A program made the position numbers and the translations under genes. DNA of 64,000 nt. Origin: Isoetes taiwanensis. Taxonomy: Eukaryota; Streptophyta; Lycopodiopsida; Isoetales; Isoetaceae. Below are positions 23,270 to 33,226 of this stretch, in pieces. Position 1 is the stretch's first letter, and the number at the start of each line of letters is the position of its first letter. Location: contig JAJEKV010000141.1 of the NCBI GenBank assembly GCA_021234155.1, positions 752,039 to 816,038 of the forward strand. Direction: 5' to 3'. The notes beneath the pieces are model-generated. The model made no database searches. It saw only the letters and a list, made by a program, of their open reading frames with translations, and was not told the origin of the DNA.

Positions 23270-23413
23270 ATCGTCTCAATTTTGCTCAAAAACTCCAATT
23301 TAACCAAAATAAAAGCCAGAAATCGATATCTTAACTTAATTAAACAAGATTGGACTCATCATTTACACAAAAATTCTTTATATTAACAAAAATTTTCATT
23401 ATTTACAAGAAGT

Positions 23414-24648
23414 TCAAGGGCGTTCTCCCTTGATGTGTCTGGCCAAAAACATATCCTGTCTCATAAGCGTGACCCTCTTAGGCGTGAATCTGCGGCAGCC
23501 GTCGAATCCTCAAAATGCTGCACTATTTTCGCCTCTGCACCGCCTCGTAAGCCGCAAAGACATTTCATCGGTCCGCAGCGCGATGTCCGTGTTGTACTCC
23601 TGCACGTTGAAATGGTGCCCGGGGGATCAAGAGTCCGTAACTTCGCTGGAAGTGCCGGATTTCCTTGAGGGCCGTCTGCTCCTTCTGCTTGCTCTTGGTC
23701 CGCTTCTTTCCCGGTGCTCGGGAGGCTTGGGCTTGGGTGGCGGCGGCGCTTCGCTTTTTTTGTTGGGCGTCGCCTTCAATCGTTCTCACCACAGTGCTCA
23801 CGGTAGTAAAAGCGTTATGCGCCTCCCACTTAAGCCATATAGGCGTTGTGCTCCTTGATCTTCTTCGATAGATCTTGGCCGGGTCTATCCGCGTATGCCT
23901 CCGTTGTGGCAGCGGGGCTTTAACCCTATCCCGTCGGGGAAAGGTGGGGGCTTCTGACGGCTGTCGGGCTGCTGCTCATCGGGTACCACCGACTCTGGTA
24001 CCTCCTTCTCTGCGGGCCCAGGGGTTTTGAGGGAACTTGCCCCTGGGTGTTGGGGGCGTAATCTTCGTCCAAAGTGTTACGATAGAAGGCGAGTGCACGC
24101 TTTCGCTGATGGTTAGTTGATGGCCGGGACCGTCGGCTCGCTTACCAACCTTCACTCTTTCCTCTTGCCGCCTTAATGGCTTTGGCCTTCCTCTTCTTGA
24201 CCCGCCCGGTGTGGTTGAGTCGTCTTCCGGCTCTTAGTCCTCCTCTCTGTGGCTCCTTGGCTTCATACTGGCGATGAAGGCCAGCGAGTCTGCTTCTTCC
24301 GCCCGAGGGGCTAAGCCCGGCGGCCGCTGCTCCTCTCTCTCTTCCTCCTCCTGCAGACGGGCCCAAGCCTGGAGTTGCTCCTCGGCGGTCGGCTGCCCTA
24401 AGCTTCCTCGTTCCTCCTGTTCCTCCTCTCCTCTTGACCATCTCTTGAGAATCTGGCGCATAATGTCAGGCGCTCCTCTTCTATGACCTCCGTCACAGTA
24501 AACCGTCAATCCACCTCCTGTTGGAAGAAGATTAGCCTTCTTGCCGGAAAAGCGTTCTTAGGTATCCTCTGAATGAGAGCGGGGAGTGTTGGCAGGGCGA
24601 TTAGCCTCGGCCGAGGGCTTCCTAGCGATGCGCTTTTGTGCGGGCCAT
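23414..24648 (-). pseudogene. Histone H3-like (CENH3-like) gene remnant carried by the chromovirus
   Basis: Minus strand, no introns evident. The ATG at 24648 gives MARTK, then in another frame RKPSAEANRPANTP. A long acidic/Arg-rich middle follows (24509-24142 and beyond). The H3-like end begins at about 23700: QTALKEIRHFQRS and GLLIPRAPFQR (H3 N-terminal helix and entry to the fold), EYNTDIALR, AEAKIVQHFEDS (the alpha-2 AEAYLVGLFED position), and RVTLMRQD...LARHIKGER before a stop at 23416-23414. Canonical H3 has REIRKYQ, LLIRKLPFQR and RVTIMPKD; ALKEIRHFQ, LLIP.APF and RVTLMR are closer to plant CENH3. At least three frameshifts make it a pseudogene. The tail is far longer than normal, so a fusion is possible. 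Confidence 0.7.
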
Positions 24649-24738
24649 ATTTTGGCGATTCTTCAATCCGGCATGCGCTTGAGATCGCCTTGGCGTGAGG
24701 CGATTTTCCTAAGGAGGGGCCGGGGGGGGGATCTAGAT

Positions 24739-24749
24739 CTATTTATAGG
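24739..24749 (-). promoter_or_regulatory. TATA box of the histone H3-like unit
   Basis: Minus strand CCTATAAATAG, about 95 bp upstream of the ATG at 24648 and downstream of a quasi-palindrome copy. It suggests that the unit once had its own promoter independent of the LTR. Confidence 0.5.
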
Positions 24750-24808
24750 GGAATTGATTTTTAGGTCAAATTCCAAACTACCTTTTTGGGTTACCTAAGA
24801 CATCTAGA

Positions 24809-24867
24809 ACTTGCGCCCAGCCCAAAAATGAGATTCTCATTATCTGTCCTGGCGCGACGTGTGAGAC
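24809..24867. repeat. Quasi-palindromic element, copy 2 (left arm worn)
   Basis: TTGCGCCCAGCCCAAAAATG AGATTCTCAT...CTGGCGCGACGTGTGAGAC, nearly identical to 23211-23269. It lies about 60 bp upstream of the TATA box of the histone-like unit, so together with copy 1 it brackets that unit as a direct repeat of about 1.6 kb spacing. Confidence 0.8.
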
Positions 24868-25060
24868 CACCCTACTTTTTGAAGGTTGGCTCACCAATTT
24901 TAGTCTTTTTATGTTTTTCATTCATTCTAACTGTTACTAGCTTAGCATAAACTACAAAAATGAGAAATTTTTTTTCCCATTTCTCGAGGTTTAAGGATCC
25001 TATCAAGTTAGTGCTATTGGGAGCATGGTCAGTGCTTTGCTCTTGGTCACCAAGAACATT

Positions 25061-25072
25061 GCTCTGATACCA
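25061..25072 (-). other. Primer-binding site, initiator tRNA-Met
   Basis: Minus strand TGGTATCAGAGC, complementary to the 3' end of plant initiator tRNA-Met, one base from the inner end of the 5' LTR. It fixes the element's orientation. Confidence 0.93.
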
Positions 25073-25073
25073 C

Positions 25074-26746
25074 TGTGACGTGTTCTACTCGTATACGGTG
25101 CACTCACCGTATACAAACAGGAGTTCATCCCCCATACTAGCTCCATGCCGATACAGGGCCCTCCACCTGACACTGCAACCGTGGCGGGTTCCAGTGGGAA
25201 GAGTGAAGGGGTCATTTTACCCCGTCTCCCTCAGGGCCTACCTAGCTGCGGAAGCGTAAACATACATGTCAGTATATACATAAGCACATATCCACCCCGA
25301 CGGGTGGTCCATCACATCTGCATAGACAAGGTGAGCACAATACATATGGGGAGTCCTACCCAAGGCTCAGACTCAAGGGGATGACTGACGGCTTGGGTCT
25401 CCAGAGTTCATTGTAGACAGAATTCATGGCAATGGATTTGGCTGGCATATGAACATGGCATAGGGTGGTCCACTCCATCCGCCCCTCCTGTGCACACTTT
25501 GCAGAGTAGGCTGAAAAGTGTCGGGACCTGACTGTAGCCCGCCGGGTGCATAGCCAAAGGGGCTATTCCTGGGTCTCATCCTCCCAGTCCCGATGGGGCA
25601 GGAAGGGATCACTCCCTCCAGAGATCTGCATGCTGACTCAAGGTGACTAGAGGGCCCTTTGCCCGTTCGACCGAACCCACCGGAAAGTGTACACCACTTC
25701 ACGGGTGTCGGCCCATGCCTTACCCACACTCGGTGGTAAGCCATTAGACCTAGTCACTATGATCCCCCGGTAGGCCTTACACACCGTGAGGGATCGCTCA
25801 AGAGTCGAACACATGAGCCTCCTTCTTAGCCCGGTCTGCCCCTACACCCACAACCGTGTGTGGTTCTTGTGCACAGGCCGAATCTATAGTGTGCTAGAGA
25901 GGCTAATATAGGAGCATCTACTACCAAGCTTTAGGTCTCTACCCCCCTTCCCAATACAAGGAGTTCATAGAGATACATCATCCATCTACATCGCAGAAGA
26001 ACTAAAGAACTATATCTAATCTATATCATAGAGTTAGGTTCTTTAGTTAGAGTCTGGTATCTAGAGATCTAGAGGGCTGCTATGGGCAATTTAATAGGCT
26101 AAATCTACTGATTCTATGACTGAAATAGGGTTTAGACTATTTAATTGGCCAAATACCTGATCCTTGAGTGGCTCCTCCTGACCTGAGTTCGACCATCCTG
26201 CTGGAACGCTCGAATCAAGGGAAACTAATGGTGCAATTCTCTCAGGCAGAGTCTGGGAGGCGGTTTTGGCTCTTGAGGCAGCCAAAACAGAGCTCTAAAA
26301 CCCTAGAAACGAAAAATGGGCAGGTTAGGGTTTTCCTTCTTAAATAGACAAGGGGTTGGCTAGGGTTTCCAATTATCCCCTTTTGGCATGTGGGATAATT
26401 GGGAATGGGCCCACTTGCCTTTAATGGCTAGGTGGCAAAATGTGCCCACATGGAAATGTGTGCCCACATTAATGTGTACATTGGTAAATGTGCACATTAA
26501 TTGCACACTTGGGTATGGCCCACTTGGCTTAAAGTGTCCATATGGAAATGTGTGCCCACATTAATGTGTACATTGGTAAATGTGCACATTAATACTAGTG
26601 CACATTCTTAGCAAGTTGCCCCCTAGGGGCTACCCACTTGGCTACACGCCGGGCGCATTAATCGCCGGTCGGTGGTGGCGTAATGCTGCGTGATTTGGCA
26701 AATGATAAAGATACGCCCCGGACCGTATATCGTGGCCGAAACGTCT
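25074..26746 (-). repeat. 5' LTR of the chromovirus
   Basis: Partner of 13670-15315. Its inner end TGTGACGTG at 25074 abuts the PBS. Its outer end has decayed (AGACGTTT on the minus strand instead of TGTGACGTT) but is followed by the ACGGA duplication. It should carry the promoter, but I could not place a TATA box with confidence. Confidence 0.92.
25091..25114. repeat. Perfect hairpin near LTR end (5' LTR copy)
   Basis: Identical to 13687-13710. It lies just upstream of the PBS in the genomic RNA, so it would form a stem-loop beside the primer-binding site. Confidence 0.8.
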
Positions 26747-27463
26747 ACGGATCATCTTGTGACGGATGGTAGATCCAAGACCATCCCATGCCTTTCTGAT
26801 CTTCTTGACCCTCCTTCAAATCCAAATGAACATGATGTATGTGTTTCTTTACATATCCCAGAAGTAGCAGATCGTATTCGTCGTCTGAGTCAGATTGGGT
26901 TGATTGGCAAAGTTACTAGAGGAGACCCCAACTTAGTGGAGATTGCCAAGGTCTTGGAGCGGGTTTGTAGAGCAAAAATTCCGCCAAGGGTGCATTGGTT
27001 GGGAAATTTGTATTTTCTGGTCACGGCTGCTACAGAAAAAGATGCCAATGTTCTATTTAAAAAGGGCATTGTCTCGTCATTGAATGGCCAGTTCTTGCTC
27101 CAAAGGTGGCACGAAGACTTTGACCCTCTTAATCCAGAAGCAGTTTTCTATCCTGTTTGGGTTTCTTTGAGCAGTCTAAGGTCTGAGTATTGGACAGAAA
27201 AGGCTTTTAAATCTATAGCTGCCTCTCTTGGCGAGTTCATAGCTATGGGTAGTAGTAGCAGTGAGACGCCAAAGATTTGCATTTCCATGGATATTCTTAA
27301 GCCTATACCAGACCAAGTTCCCTTTACAGGCTACAAGGGAAAAAGAATTATGTTTAAGCTTGTCACCTCGGGATTGCCTCCTCCTTGTCATATGTGTGGT
27401 GCTCTAGTCCATGCATCTGCCATATGTACTAATGCAAATGAACAGCTACAGCAGTCCCAATAG
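26747..27463 (+). pseudogene. LINE ORF1: DUF4283-like domain and CCHC knuckle (interrupted at start codon region)
   Basis: Frame after the LTR: TDHLVTDGRSKTIPCLSDLL onward. Its own ATG is at 13662, on the other side of the chromovirus, so the gene was cut right after its first codons. LYFLVTAATEKDANVLFKKG, LLQRWHEDFDPLNPEAVFYP and VWVSLSSLRSEYWTEKAFKS form the DUF4283 pattern of plant LINE ORF1 proteins (RNA binding). A C-x2-C-x4-H-x4-C knuckle (CHMCGALVHASAIC) follows. TAG at 27461-27463 ends the frame, although similar-quality sequence continues in frame downstream. Confidence 0.85.
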
Positions 27464-28132
27464 TTGGGGGACAAATCCAAAGGCAAAGATAAGGTAGTTG
27501 ATGATGAGGATGGTTTCACTCTGGTTTCTAGAGCTGGCAAAAACAGAGGGAAAGGTTCCTTTAGTCCTCGGAGAGGTCGAGGTAGTTACAATTCTAATAT
27601 AAAGAATACTGGCCCGAATTATTTTGTTGGAGAATGTTCTAACCTCGAGAGCAGCCTGCAGGAACAGAACAGTCTGCAAGAACAGGCAAGGGCCAATGAT
27701 CAGTTTGCTTGTTTGGTCCAGGGTCCCATATTTGACTCTACTCGAGCTGTAAACCTGATGGTGACGGATCCTACTAGATCCTCTGGAAAGGGACATGAAA
27801 GTGAAAAGAGGAGTGATAATGAGCTGGGGATTCAAGCTTCAGAGCTGGGGATTAAATCTTCAATCTGGATTCCCCCTGGTCAAGATGTTGACCCTGCACC
27901 AAATGAGGCAGCGACATGTGTCCCTGAGCTATTGACCAGCCAGCAAGTCTTGACCAGTGCTGAGGTGGATCTCAATCCTTCAGATGGTACTAGTTCAGTC
28001 CCCATCCAGCTGGCAGAGGTGAGTAACCAAGGATCTTTGAAGTTCTCCAGTGAAAAAACTGTCATCTCTAGTGGCGAGGCAGCAAAGGCTATTGAAGAAG
28101 CCACTGTTATTGCCAACTTAGCTTCTCCCTAG
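27464..28132 (+). pseudogene. LINE ORF1 C-terminal low-complexity region
   Basis: Directly follows the TAG at 27461 in the same frame: KGKDKVVDDEDGFTLVSRAG, a Lys/Arg/Gly-rich stretch (FSPRRGRGSY), then a Ser/Glu-rich disordered tail. Basic, disordered C-termini after the knuckle are usual in plant LINE ORF1 proteins. One nonsense codon seems to divide it from the DUF4283 part. Confidence 0.6.
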
Positions 28133-29629
28133 CTGGAGGAGGTGATCAACAAAGGCTCTCTCGAGGCCTCCAAATGTTAGTGAAGAATCATGATCAGGAA
28201 CTCGAGTTGGAAGTTTGTATGCAAAGAAGAAGAAGGGCAAGCAGCAGAAAAAGGTCTCCTTTGCTCCAGGTGCCATTGCTAAAGTTTTTCATGAGCACTC
28301 TATATCAGAAGGTGCTCGTAAGGGGAAAAAGTTTGTATGAAGCAATGTTTTGTCTACTACATATAGGGGGAGACATATTCCTTATGCGGCTACTTAAAGC
28401 TAGGATTAATGCAGCAGTTTTATCCCAAGAACGAGGCAAGTATTTTGAGTTTTTCTCTGACTGTTACTCTCTTCTGTCTGCACTAGTTAGTTGGTGTTAT
28501 CAGGTTCTGTGGTCGGAAAAAGAAGTATGTGATTTAAAGGTACAATGTGTGTGCTGCTCTATGATGCTAATTAAGATAAGCAACAAAATATGTGGAGAAT
28601 ATGGCTGTGGATATGCGTGGAATCATCTGATGTACGGTGGAGAATGGTATATTAAACAAGCAGCACAAGTATGGCTGCTATGTAAGGTGAATTCTGTGAT
28701 CCGCATGAATGATAGTACAATACAATATAAGCAGGTAGGTGTAGCACAAGTATGGCTGTTATGTAAGGTGAATTCTGTGACCTGCATGAATGATAGTACA
28801 GTGCAATATTAGCAGGAAGGTGTAGTTGAGTTTATTTCAAGTATGGTGCATAAAAAGGAAATTCGAAATGATCCAAAAGTTTTTCTCATAAGGAGTTGTA
28901 CTAGGTTGATAAGACCTGGCTTTGGTCTCAGAGGCAGATTAAGACCTCAGCTAAGAATGAAATTGTAACCAAGCAGGGATATTCCTCATGTATTGAAACT
29001 GGATATGTCAATATAAGTTATGCAGAAAGTTAAAAAAAAAATACTTTTTGGTACTTTAATTTATGCCTTAATATGGGCGCATCTTGATCGGATATCTTAT
29101 ACTTTTAAAGATGCCGGACTTGCTGTTTACCTTTGTATGACTGCAACGTATGATAACGCTGGATGGTCTGGACTTCTAACACAGCTTGACAGAATAATAA
29201 GGCATTATTATGGCAGCCGGTTAATTAACAGTATAAGATCCTTGCTCATATTTACCTCAATTCTCATAAGCTGCCGAGTTCTTCCTGCTAGCCCCCATAA
29301 TACTCAGGGTTATGATCAGCCGGATAGCATCGTCTGCCCTAGTTGGTCCAGAAATATGCCATGTGAAGTTTTTGCTTGCCCTAATCGGCTACCTAGTCAA
29401 TGTTTTCTTTCGATATATTTGGACAAATGTCAAGTCGCTTTGGAATTTATTAAAAGGTTAGGGGGTTATAAAGTATCTATCACAAGCTACCGACCCTCTC
29501 CTTTTAACCCCTTAGTTGGTTGGTGTTGCATGGCCTGGCTCCCTATGGCATCCAAATGGGGGATATGATGATAATCCCCTATGGTCAGAAGGAAATGGTA
29601 AGGGGTGATGACGATTAAATAAATAAGAT
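28133..29629 (+). other. LINE inter-ORF region, unusually long
   Basis: About 1.5 kb between ORF1 and the endonuclease. Long but unrecognised frames (28174-28812 and 29020-29568) have no repeat-protein signature. An 80-bp tandem duplication lies at 28664-28819, and a poly(A) run at 29032-29042 could be the scar of another retro-insertion. No gene claimed. Confidence 0.4.
28664..28819 (+). repeat. 80-bp tandem duplication in LINE inter-ORF region
   Basis: GCACAAGTATGGCTGYTATG TAAGGTGAATTCTGTGA...GAATGATAGTACA occurs at 28664 and 28744, a few substitutions apart. Confidence 0.85.
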
Positions 29630-30304
29630 ATGAAGATTATTTCATGGAATCTTCGGGGAATTAAGGGTCCTCTTAAGAGGGCTAGAGTTCTAGCGGCAAT
29701 GAGATCAATGAATGCTGATATGTTGCCTATGTTGCTCATTCAAGAGCATAGACTTCCTGACTTTGAGGCTAGCTCCTTAGGCACCTGGGTAGGCAGCCAA
29801 TATTCCTCTTTTACCTGTGCTGCTAGAGGCACCAAAAGGGGCACGGGAACATTATGGAAGGGTTTAACTAGTACCCTACAATATGCTGGAACTGATGGTA
29901 GGTGGCAAGCTGTACAATTTGACACATATGGTATTCAATGGGGAGTGATTAACATTTATGCAACAAATAAGCCGGCAGAGAGAGCTACTCTATGGAAGGA
30001 GATTATGTATTTGGTGATCAGTCGGCCGACGACAAATTGGATACTAGGTGGCGACCTTAATATGACAGATATTTGGGATCAGAAGATTGGCTTGCATAGG
30101 AATCTCTTGGGTGAGGAGCGACGGGCATGGGATTCCCTTCTCAATAATTGTGGTTTTGTTCTTCTCCCACCATCAAACACTCTGTATTCATGGTCGAATA
30201 AGCAAAAAGGAATGGACAGAGTTTACTGCCTACTAGATAGATTCTATGTGGCTAACAAGTCTGCCCCTTCATGGATCGGTGCTATGTGGAAGATAGATAG
30301 ATAG
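29630..30304 (+). pseudogene. LINE ORF2 N-terminus: apurinic-type endonuclease
   Basis: Starts at ATG with MKIISWNLRGI (the first strand with catalytic Asn), IQEHRLPDFEA (catalytic Glu), WGVINIYATN and NWILGGDLNM (Asp/Asn pair). It stops inside a GATA microsatellite at 30291-30312. The SDH motif that should complete the domain is found at about 30339-30347 in a shifted frame (FSQSDHVP), so the repeat expansion both added stops and changed frame. The enzyme would nick target DNA to prime reverse transcription. Confidence 0.9.
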
Positions 30305-30757
30305 ATAGATAATATTTTAACGTCTCTTGCCTTTTCCCAGTCAGATCATGTTCCACAAAAACTAATATTTGAAGATCTCCCTTCCGCTAGACGGAGGGGA
30401 AATGTTCCTTTTAAGTTTAATACAGGACTCTTAGGGAAGGATGCTTTCTGCATCCCATTCAAGGAATATTTGTCAGCTCAGCCAAGGGAAGAGGGACTTC
30501 CCAGTATGAAATCATGGATCAGGAAAAATGCCATTATGAAGGATTGCATAAAAAAGTGGGAGAAGCTGCGGGCTAGTGAATTTCGGAAAACTAAGGTTGA
30601 GTTGTATAACCAAATTTGGCATGTTAAGCAAGGTCTGATTCTAGACCCATTCAACGATGCCAATCAGGCTCTTGAAGAGGAGCTAGAGGTCCGAATTAAA
30701 GCTATAGAAGAGGAAGAGGCTCTCAGTGGCTTCCCTCTCTGGGGCAAGACCAGGTAG
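30305..30757 (+). pseudogene. LINE ORF2 segment between endonuclease and RT
   Basis: The frame containing SDHVPQKLIFEDLP runs through a helical linker (WIRKNAIMKDCIKKWEKLRA ... LYNQIWHVKQGLILDP) to TAG at 30755-30757. The next frame begins VVAENDNRLLLQEP in a shifted register, so a frameshift lies at about 30745. Confidence 0.75.
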
Positions 30758-31930
30758 TGGCTGAAAACGATAATAGGCTTTTACTCCAAGAGCCTGGAGA
30801 TGTAGAAATCTATAAGACTCTGTGTTCCCTGGCCTCTGGTAAGTCTCCAGGACCAGATGGGTTCCCGCCAGAGTTCTATGTAGAATTTTGGGACATTCTT
30901 GGGCCATTCTTTACTGCTGCAATCAGGGGAGCTTGGGCAGCTAAATACTTTCACCCGGCCCTAGCAACTGGCTTTATCTCCTTGATCCCAAAAGTCCATA
31001 AGCCTCAGGTGCTAAATGAATGGAGACCAATAGCACTAACTAATGTGCTGTACAAAGTAATCATGAAGGTCATTGCTAACCGTTTGAAGCCAATCTTAAC
31101 CCCTTTGATTGGATGTGAACAATCAGCCTTTCTCCCAGGCAGGAACATTCTGGACAACTATCTGGCAGCTAGAGAGGGGCTCCATTGTGTAAGTTCTCTC
31201 GCCAGAATTGTGTATTGCTGAAGCTAGATTTTCGTAGAGCTATGACTCTATTAGGTGGAGTGGGCTAAAAAATGTAATGGTTCATATGGGCTTTGAAGTT
31301 AACTTTATAGAGTTAATTATGGGCTTGAACAAGATGGCATCAACATATGTTCTGGTTAATGGACAGCCGACTGGTCTGTTTGAGCCCAGAAAGGGAATTA
31401 GGCAGGGGTGTCCCCTTGCTCCTTACCTTTTCATAATCATGGCATATCTCTTAACTTGTATGGTGAAAAGTTTGATGATGAGGGGATTGTTGAATGGGTT
31501 ACTTCTTCCAGGTTCCAATAAAACTATGACTATTATGCAATATGCAGACGATACCTTTCTTTGCTTAAGGTACGATGATGGGAGTTTCCCTGCCTTTCAA
31601 CATGTTTTAAAATCTTTTTACTCCATATCAGGGATTGAGCTGAACCACGCTAAATGTGATGTAATATGGCCTTTTGAAGAAAACATTGATACAAGGGTCA
31701 GGGTATGGAACTATCATATGGTGGCAGCTACAGAGACGACTAAGTTGTTGGGTATGCCACTTAACCTTGGAGAAAATCTAAAAGGTCTTTGGGCGCCAAT
31801 TATAGAAAGGATTCGAAAGAAGGTTAACCTCTGGTCCTGCAAGTCCCTGTCCACCATGGGGAGAGTGACAGTAGCCAATGCAATCCTTAATGCGACTCAT
31901 ATTTACTACTCTTCAGCTATTGTGGCATAG
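30757..31930 (+). pseudogene. LINE ORF2 reverse transcriptase
   Basis: Two frames. 30757-31221 carries GKSPGPDGFPPEFY, ISLIPKVHKP, EWRPIALTNVLYKVIMKVIA and QSAFLPGRNILD. 31277-31930 carries GIRQGCPLAPYLF, the active site MQYADDTFLCL and ELNHAKCDVIW. The motif with the first catalytic Asp is in the damaged join (about 31218-31277), where LKLDFR is followed by a frame change and a stop. A further TAG at 31928 separates the C-terminal part. YADD is intact. Confidence 0.92.
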
Positions 31931-32011
31931 AAATATGTATATGACCAGTTACTAGTAATCATTCGTAAATTCATCTGGGGAGGGAAGATAACTGGGGTTG
32001 CATGGTCAGAA

Positions 32012-33226
32012 ATGTGCCGAAGTAGGAAGGATGGGGGATTGGGATGTAAAGACCCAATGGTCCAGGGAAAGGTTTTGGCAGCCAAGTTTGTCTGGAGGGC
32101 TATCCAAGGGGATGCATCCCCAGCTATTTCCTTTGTGCGTTACTGGCTACAACAGGGTAAGATAAAGGGGAAACCTTCGACCCCTAGAGATGAGGTTAGC
32201 TCTTATTTCTATAAATTCTCAGTGGGTCGAGGTACTTCCCCAGTAATGAGGAAAATATTAGAAGCTTGGCAGGATGTGCAGAATCTCTTCAGTATAGCAG
32301 ATGCTCATTGGGAGGCAGGGGGGCTGAGTATATTTTGGAATACTAGGATTTGGGAGGGGGATGCGCTCCCTCTTGCACTTGTACACCCCCGAGTGTTTAC
32401 TAAATGGCATGTTGCAGGAATTCGTCAGGTTGGGCAGCTGTGGGAAAATGATAGATGGATTACTTGGACAAGATTTAAAGCTCTAGTTCCAGGTGTTGGG
32501 GAAGGTGATAGGGAGGTCTTTAGGAAGATTATGGTGAATGTCAGTACGGTCTCTGGTATTGTAGGGGAAGAGGATAGGTGGTTGTGTGGGGATGAGGCAG
32601 AATATAAAGTCAAAAAGTTGTATGGATTGCTAATGCCACAATCCCCATTAAAGGCTGCAGACAGGTTGGGATTAGATCAAGCAGAAACTATGGGTCTATT
32701 GACAAAGTCTTGGGGCTCCTTATGTTCCAAAAAGATTCAATTCTTTCGTTGGATCAGTCTAGAAGAAGTATACACTATGACATGGTTGTTGAACAAGGGT
32801 GTTGTTCAACATGATCTCTGCCCTCTAGGATGTGAAGCGTCAGAGACAATGGATCATCTTTTCTTTTGTCCGATCATAGGAGACTTTTGGAGATGGGTTT
32901 GTCCAATTATTGGGTTACAGACGTGTCAGCTATCATGGCCGGCCATTCTAGACAGTTTAGGTGCAGACATTATCCAGCTCACTTTAACCAATATATCATT
33001 GTGGTGTATTTGGAAACACCGATGTGGTGTAGCTCTTGGAGGACTGACTGCTTCAGTAATAAGGATTCCGAATAGCTTCAACATGGAGGTAGCCCTCATG
33101 GCCTTGGCCCACCATAGGAAGTTTGGCCGCAATTACAACAAGAACTTGGATAGAATCGACAGTATAAAGGGATTCTATTCATTTTTTAAATGTAACTGGG
33201 ATCTGGATTTAAACAGCGTGCAGTAA
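32012..33226 (+). pseudogene. LINE ORF2 C-terminal region with zf-RVT zinc-binding domain
   Basis: 404 codons, starting out of context after the RT stop. DGGLGCKDPMVQGKVLAAKF is the usual start of the post-RT region. FFRWISLEEVYTMTWLLNKG and CPLGCEASETMDHLFFCP form the zf-RVT domain found in plant LINEs and related reverse transcriptases. The stop at 33224-33226 is likely the natural end of ORF2. Confidence 0.85.

Larger units (their letters stand above)
13670..26746 (-). mobile_element. Ty3/gypsy chromovirus, complete structure, inactivated, with extra 5' genes
   Basis: About 13.1 kb, transcribed leftward. The 5' LTR is 25074-26746, PBS 25072-25061, an extra coding region 24867-21179, Gag 20894-20100, protease, RT, RNase H, integrase and chromodomain down to 16203, PPT 15328-15316 and 3' LTR 15315-13670. 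A 5-bp target duplication flanks it. Each pol part is separated from the next by a stop or frameshift, and the LTRs differ by substitutions and indels, so the copy is not recent and not autonomous. The roughly 4.2 kb between PBS and Gag is the unusual part. The chromodomain places it among chromoviruses; I cannot fix the clade. Confidence 0.93.

Noticed and set aside
23414-23801. Canonical host histone H3 gene by nested insertion of a solo gene
   Set aside because: Not fully excluded, but the residues differ from canonical H3 at many otherwise invariant places and the unit lies on the element's strand between PBS and Gag, so cargo or a variant H3 is more likely.
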